A stretch of DNA of 37,450 bases, taken from contig NW_008246154.1 of assembly GCF_000281045.1 (NCBI RefSeq), positions 19,781 to 57,230 of the forward strand, read 5' to 3'. The notes beneath the pieces were generated by a model. It saw only the letters and a program-made list of their open reading frames with translations. It did no database searches and was not told where the DNA came from. Within the stretch, counting starts at the first letter, position 1. Every line of letters begins with the position of its first letter. The position numbers were made by a program, and so were the translations under genes. Positions 32,047-37,450 of this stretch are shown here, piece by piece. Origin of the DNA: Saprolegnia diclina VS20 (Eukaryota; Oomycota; Saprolegniomycetes; Saprolegniales; Saprolegniaceae).

Positions 32047-32051
32047 ATTGG
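32047..32051 (-). promoter_or_regulatory. CCAAT box of tafazzin (ATTGG on the plus strand)
   Basis: CGATTGGCT lies about 50 bases upstream of the tafazzin ATG at 31997. Confidence 0.4.
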
Positions 32052-32512
32052 CTCAGCCACCAGGTGGTTGCATAAAATGCAACGTCCCGCATCTATCTTG
32101 GCATTTGTATGGAATTTAAATAGAATTGGATTCTATTGCGTAAACAACGGCTGGGATATGCCCGCGCGGTGGTATTTCTAAACGGTAAAAATGGTCGCTC
32201 GAAACACCGCATCTGTGTTTTCATAACCGACAGCACCCGGCGCAACTCGATTTTGGCAAGGGATTGAGACCTCCTTTCCCACAAGCTCTGCTGTATCTTA
32301 CTCGTATCGCGATGCGACGCGGCGCAAGGGTGCTTTGCACGACGTACAAGCCGTTGAACGACCGTATCTGGCGTCGACACCACAGCAGCAGGCTCGCGAA
32401 GGATGCGATGCCATTGGCCAAAACAGCATATCCCGATGACCAATCCAAACGTGCCATATACAAAGCACTTGGATTTTGTATGTCGACGTGGCCGTGGACT
32501 TCAACAGAGCAG

Positions 32513-32541
32513 CCAATCATAGCAAAGCGACAACAGCCAAT
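32513..32541 (+). promoter_or_regulatory. Two CCAAT boxes upstream of oxygenase-like copy 1
   Basis: AGCCAAT occurs at 32511 and 32535, followed by TTCATTTTGACACG, an initiator-like sequence, right before the ATG at 32563. The pattern resembles the promoter of copy 2 at 34773-34808. Confidence 0.45.
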
Positions 32542-32562
32542 TCATTTGTTCATTTTGACACG

Positions 32563-34492
32563 ATGGTCGCACGCAAACGCAAGCCCGCGGCGGCGCACGA
32601 CGACGCCCCGACGATGCAGCGCAGAGCGCCGCTCAACTCTGATAGCCCGCTGGATGCGGTACGGCTCGAGTTCAAGGCCATCGCAGAGAGCATCGAGGTC
32701 GAAGGCAAGGACGCCACGCGGGCTCGAAGGGTTGCATGGACAGCAATCCTCTCACGCTGCCAGGCAACCAGGCGCTGATTGCACGCGCGCAAGCCGCCGT
32801 CGCCTCGTGGACGTCGTCGCCAAAAAAGCTCGTGTTCCAGACGCAATACGACTATGCCGAGTCGTTCTGCCAGCTGCAAGGCCGGGACAGCGTCTTGGCC
32901 TCGGTGCTGCACGCGACGGATCTTTTGGACGTGTACGTGGTCAAGGTTGAGATGGTGCGCGAAGGACGCTGTCGCATGTCGCCGGCGCAGCTGCATCGGA
33001 ACCGCGCGCGGCTTCACCGGTACTCGTACGACGACTACGACCACGGAAACGACTGGCCCAACTACGCATCGATCGACGACGTTGCGACCGAGACGGTTGC
33101 TGCGAAAAGCTGGAGTGACGCGCACAACAACGACGTTGAATTCAAGATCGAGTTGGACTTGTCGACCGAACTCGTCCACGGCGGAAATCTCTTTGCCGAC
33201 ACAAGTAGCCCAAACGAACACATGTACCGCGACTGGGCCAAGGCCAAGGAGCCGAACGTCGAGATGACCTTTCGCCGCTGCGTCCTTGTCGTGTGGCCGC
33301 AAAGCCGGGCCTTTGTTGCCGCGGGTTTCAAGCCCAACCTCGCGCGCGACGTCGCAGCGGCCGCCGCTGGCGACAAGGCCGGCGCCACCGCGACGCTTTG
33401 CAGCATGGCGACGAGCGCGACGTCCATCTTGTCAACCGAGCTTGTGAGCGCGCTTGAGCTTGCGACGACGGTCGGCGCCAGCGACGTGGCTATCTCGCTC
33501 TGTCGTCTCTGGGCTGCGACGCCTCAGCCGCGTGAGCACGCGTGGAAATCACCCAAGGAGCTCGCTTTGGTCTCGGCGCTGGCCAAAGCACTGCACGCGT
33601 TGGGCGCTGGTCTTTTGGACGTTGTGATGACCGACATCTTGCCCAAGCTCCGAAAATGCGATGCTGCACGCCTTGCGACCGAGTACCCACCAGGCGCCCA
33701 CGCCATTGTGTCAGCGTTGCTGGCAGGCGACTTGTACAACTTGACCGACACGCTCTCCGTGCTCTACAGCCTCTTTCGGTACGTATCCTCGACGACGATG
33801 CGCTGCTGCAGTCGCTGTTGGCGAAAATGTGCGCGACCTCGATGCCGTGGCATTTGTCGTTCGCCAAGCTCGCGATGGCCGACCCGACGGATATCACATG
33901 TCCGCTTGTGGTACGGCTCTTGCGCCGCACCGATGCCGACGCTGAGCAGCTTCAGGAGATTGCTACCATCGTGCACACGACTCTCCAACTGCCCGGGATG
34001 GCGCCACTCGTTGTCGACACCGTGCTCGAAACGTGCACCCACGTGCAGGACGCACTTTTGCCGAGTCTGCTCTCGCGTTTGGAGCGCGAGGCCGTCACTG
34101 AGCACACGCGCCGGCTGATTCAACACCGACTGAGCTTGCTTCCATCGCTCGAGGCAGGTCCGCCAGACACAGGAACGTCGTGGTGTCAACCCTACGCGAC
34201 GCTGCCGACGCATCCGCACGTGCAAGCGTTCCTTCGCGGTCCGCTGCAGACACTGAGCCACAAGGGCTGCAATGGCATTGTCGGCGCCAGAGAGTTTGCG
34301 ACCGAGCACTTTACATGTGACGAAAGCTACCACGGGACGACGCGTGCGAGTGCGACCGCTGTCGCCTCGGGCTCGGGCGCCAGGACGCGCGTCGATATCA
34401 CCAAGACGGATGCGTTCCGACCCAAGGTGCTGCAGGAGTGGAAGCGCTACTGCGACGAAGCGGCCACGCTACGCGCGACCTTTCGTATCTAG
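32563..34492 (+). pseudogene. 2OG-oxygenase-like tandem copy 1, oxygenase domain lost and frame broken
   Basis: A paralogue of the gene at 34856-37271. The start is readable at 32563 (MVARKRKPAAAHD to about EGKDATRAR), matching residues of about 20-45 of copy 2. It then jumps out of frame to ALIARAQAAVASW, which matches copy 2 only after its oxygenase-like domain, so roughly 190 codons are missing. The body runs in the frame from 32736 (ATG present) through KKLVFQTQYDY, VEFKIELDLSTEL and LVVWPQSRAFVAAG to about 33778. There one base must be restored to continue into ILDDDALLQSLLAK and the C-terminal module HPHVQAFLRGP...GAREFA to the stop at 34492. It is either a decaying copy or, if the frame breaks are errors, a shortened protein starting at 32736. 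Two CCAAT boxes precede it. Confidence 0.75.
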
Positions 34493-34855
34493 TTGTCTAG
34501 CATCGTAAGACGATAGATATGTAAACTACTAGTACATGCTAATATACAAGAAAGTGTGGTCTTCTCAAGCATGGAGCGGCTTGCCGCGACGTCCGCCATG
34601 GCATGTTGTGATCCTGTGTCGTACCTTGTTTGCTGTGGCTCACTCCCAACAACCAAGTGCTGACGCCAACCCCCGCGCACTCAGGCATAGCGCTGCGTGG
34701 CGTCGGGATCGGTGGTGGCACGGGCTTGGTTGCGCGGGTGCGGCTTGACATGCTTCGGCGTCGCTGCGAGAGCCAATCAAATGACACCGACGCCATTTTG
34801 TAGCCAATCAACAATAGCGAATCCTTGGGCGGAGCAAACTCGATAAAGCGTCAAG
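34493..34855. other. Spacer between the tandem oxygenase-like copies
   Basis: This holds the 3' end of copy 1 and the promoter of copy 2. No gene seen. Confidence 0.5.
34773..34808 (+). promoter_or_regulatory. Two CCAAT boxes upstream of oxygenase-like copy 2
   Basis: AGCCAATCAA at 34771 and AGCCAATCAA at 34802, about 50-85 bases before the ATG at 34856. Similar to the arrangement before copy 1, suggesting the promoter was duplicated too. Confidence 0.5.
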
Positions 34856-37271
34856 ATGACCACGCAGGATGAGAGCGACGACGAGCCTCGGCGCGGGCAT
34901 AACGACTGTCGCAACAGCCCTGCTAGCAAGCTCGAGCGCGCTTTTCGCTCGATCCTGCAGAGCATCGCCGACGACACCAAGGACATTGCGCTCGGCGCGC
35001 GGCTCGGACCCGACTGTCAAGCCAAGGTCGAGGTTGACGGCGTCGGGCGCATTGCGCTGCCGCTGTGCCCAGAGCAAGTCGCGACTGTCCGGTCGTCGCT
35101 TTCAGCACCGTCTCGTCCCGGTCATGCCCTCGTGGTCGATGGATCGCGCGTGCAGACGTCGCCGTCGTGGCCAGGCACGATCGGCCTCTTGGCGACAAAG
35201 GCGTGCACATCCCTCGGGCTTCGCTTCGACGTTGAGACGCAATTCAAGGGCCTCGTCATCCAAGCAGCGGGCGATGCACCCGCGCCATTGGACACGCCTC
35301 TCGGCCACTGCGCCACGCTGGTTGTGCAGCTGCCCGCCATCCATTCAGGCGGCGGCCTCCATGTCGCTTCGGGTGACCGGACGGCGCAGCTGGTGTTTGA
35401 CGGCCCCGACACGGCCGACGAAAGCTACTACACGGTGGTCCTTCGCCAAGCAACGTGCGACGAGGCGCCTATCACGTCCGGGCACAAGCTGTCGCTTGTC
35501 TATCACATTGTCCGAGCGGGCAACGTTGTGACGCCGACGACCGAGGTGCTTGTGACGCAGGCGCGTGCGGCCGTCGCCACGTGGGCACCGCGTACACCGG
35601 AGAAGCTCGTGTTTCCGCTCGATTTCGACTACGATTTCGAGTCCGAGACGGCGTCGTTTGCGCTGCTCCAAGGTCGGGACAAGGCGCTGGCCGACTTGCT
35701 CGTGGCGACCGACGCCGTCGACCTGCACCTTGCCACCGTCGTGCAAAGCGTCCTCGGCGAGGCGACCAACGTCAAGCCGCCGCGCCGTCTGTTTAACCCT
35801 CGCTCGTGGGGGTTAAAGCGCCGGCGGTACGAATCCGACTCGGACGACTCGGAGGACGACGGCGAGAACGCGATCATGGACGACATTTTTGAAACCTCGT
35901 ACGACATGACCCACTGGATCAACGAACGCAACGAGCGCGCCTCGTTGGAGCTCGATCTCGAGCCCGAGACGGAAGTCGTCCTCTGCGATGTCCAAGGCGA
36001 CATGTTTGCCGGGAAGGAGCCGGTTGAACGCGACTATATGGGCTGGCAAGGCTTTGATCAACCCAACTTGACCGAGACGTTCGAGTGTGCCGTGCTCGTG
36101 GCCTGGCCGCGCTCGCAAACGCTCTCGATTGCAGGTCCACGTGCCGTGCTGTCGCGCGCGCAATCGCAAGTCGCAGCGAGCGATACCATTGGTGCCCGGG
36201 CGACGCTTGATCTACTGACAGAGTCACCGCTCTTGACTGCCGACCTCACGACAGCCCTCCGCATGGCGACGACCCTTGGCGCCGACGACAAGGCCACGAC
36301 CTTGGTTCGTATGTGGGCGCCGACAGCGCCCAGAGGCTCTGTTGACTACGCCGTCTTGGTCGATGCACTTGGCGCGATGTTTGCGGCGTTTCCGCAGCTT
36401 GCAACGATGCTTCTCCCCGTGGTGTTGCCGACACTCTGTGGTGACAGCGCGATTGCCCTTGCTGTCGCCTGCCCTCACGACCTTGACGTCATTTTGTCGT
36501 CGATCTCGGGTTCGTTTTCGTTTTCGGGTTTCCGAATGCTCGATACGATCGTCGTTGCGGACCCCTCGCGACGGGAAGCCGCGCGCCTCGTCCAGCTCTT
36601 TCAACCCAAAGCCCACGCATTTTCCGACCATGTTGACGCCGCCAATGACGCGCTCTCAAGCCCGTCAGTCGCCTCGACGACGATCCTCACAAGCCTTGTG
36701 ACGCGTCCGACACGGCCGGCATCCACACGACGTGCAAAGCGTCGCCGACATTGCCGTTGCCGCTTTGGCGCAGCCCGACATCAACCTGGCGGTGGCCAAT
36801 GCGATCGTGGCCGCCACGACGTCGGTGCACGATGCGCTCTTGCCAAAGGTACTGGCCGGCGCTCGCCACTGCGCGACGACCAATGCCTACCGCTGTCTTG
36901 CCTACCACCGCCTGTCGTTGCTGCCAGTGGACGGGACGCCGCCGCCGGTGCCGACGCATGTCCAGTCGCAGGCGACAATGCCGTCGCACCCCCACGTGCA
37001 GGCTTTTCTACGCGGGCCGGCGCCGACGATGCAGGTGCGCGGATTCACAGGCATTCGCCAAGCGCGCGAGTTTGCCGCCGCATGGTTCCGCACGGATGGC
37101 AAGTACGACGCGCGTTCCCACGCGAGTGCGCTCCCGGTGGTCTCGGGCGCCGGCAAGACCTCGCTCGTGACGCTCACCAAGACGACGGACTACTTCAACG
37201 CGGTCGTTGCCAGCTGGGCGACCCAGCGCGACGAAGCCATCGCACTCCGATCGCTGCTGCGGGCATCGTAG
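34856..37271 (+). CDS. 2OG-Fe(II)-oxygenase-like protein with conserved C-terminal module (tandem copy 2, one frame break)
   Basis: Starts at the ATG at 34856 and reads to about 36715, then continues one frame away from about 36720 to the stop at 37271; no GT-AG pair bridges the change, so one indel separates the halves (about 805 residues if one gene). Residues of about 90-225 resemble the 2OG-Fe(II) oxygenase fold of prolyl-4-hydroxylase-like proteins: CATLVVQLPAIHSGGGLHV, then APITSGHKLSLVYHIV. The iron triad looks altered: where relatives have His-X-Asp this has PLD, and the distal His region reads ATCDE, with Lys for the 2-oxoglutarate Arg. A helical body follows (LVFPLDFDYDFE, an acidic DSDDSEDDGE loop, LVAWPRSQTL). 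The C-terminal module HPHVQAFLRGP, FTGIRQAREFAAAW and LTKTTDYF is strongly shared with copy 1. Fold assignment is moderate; a functional oxygenase is doubtful. Confidence 0.72.
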
Positions 37272-37450
37272 CTACAACCCCTGCTACAACCCATCTAAGA
37301 GCCTTTCAATAGATTAAACGAGTTGCGTGTACTAGTAGTGGCTAGACCGACTGCATGCTTTAGTCGCTGTTTTAGAACCGAACTAAGACTCGGATGTAGG
37401 CGCAGCCCAGCGCATTCCGGTGCGTCAGAGGAGCTATCGATAGCAGTCAT

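Larger units (their letters stand above)
31998..32562. other. Divergent intergenic region with an AT-rich patch
   Basis: Between tafazzin (leftward) and oxygenase-like copy 1 (rightward). It holds CCAAT elements on both sides and an AT-rich stretch at 32095-32190 containing the inverted repeat AATAGAAT-TGG-ATTCTATT. No gene seen. Confidence 0.45.

Overview
The window looks like nuclear DNA of an oomycete, most likely a saprolegnialean water mould. The genes are compact and GC-rich, and I could place 29 introns, all GT-AG and all only about 35-62 bases long. Recognisable products are eukaryotic: ARP3, SPF27/BCAS2, tafazzin, mitochondrial threonine dehydrogenase, BT1-family folate/biopterin transporters and a membrane-anchored GH5 glycosidase. 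An ARL13-type GTPase and a second probable axonemal protein point to a flagellate organism. The species is inferred from this content, not shown directly.

Layout: 42-1767 (-) is an ARL13-like ciliary GTPase whose spliced frame adds RIIa-like and Tudor-like domains at the N-terminus. 2152-4742 (+) is a PH-RasGEF protein. 5012-5832 (+) is a pirin gene broken by about five frame changes. 6539-7939 (+) is ARP3. 8257-12342 (-) is a tandem pair of BT1-family transporters separated by a TATC microsatellite. 13521-16195 (-) holds two unidentified small proteins flanking a two-exon PHD-finger protein. 17059-18984 (+) is the GH5 enzyme and converges on SPF27/BCAS2 (19036-19756, -). 20712-22265 (+) is a PX-domain protein. 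A YciI-like mitochondrial protein (22343-22693, -) and threonine 3-dehydrogenase (23357-24626, +) are divergent. 25394-27889 (+) is an eight-exon PDK1-like kinase fused to a CPPED1-like phosphoesterase domain. 27963-29579 (-) holds a small membrane protein and a CFAP96-like candidate. 30128-30730 (+) is a membrane RING-H2 protein. 30838-31997 (-) is tafazzin. The right end (32563-37271, +) carries two diverged tandem copies of a large 2OG-oxygenase-like protein, the first lacking the oxygenase domain and both with a frame break.

The most unusual items are the kinase fused to a phosphoesterase domain that appears to have lost its metal ligands, the RIIa-Tudor-ARL13 fusion, and the tandem oxygenase-like pair with altered iron ligands and a conserved C-terminal module I do not recognise. 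Frame breaks occur only in pirin and the oxygenase-like pair, while every housekeeping gene splices cleanly. That suggests relaxed selection rather than general sequence error, though error is not excluded. All splice models were built by eye from frame, GT-AG sites and protein-family continuity.
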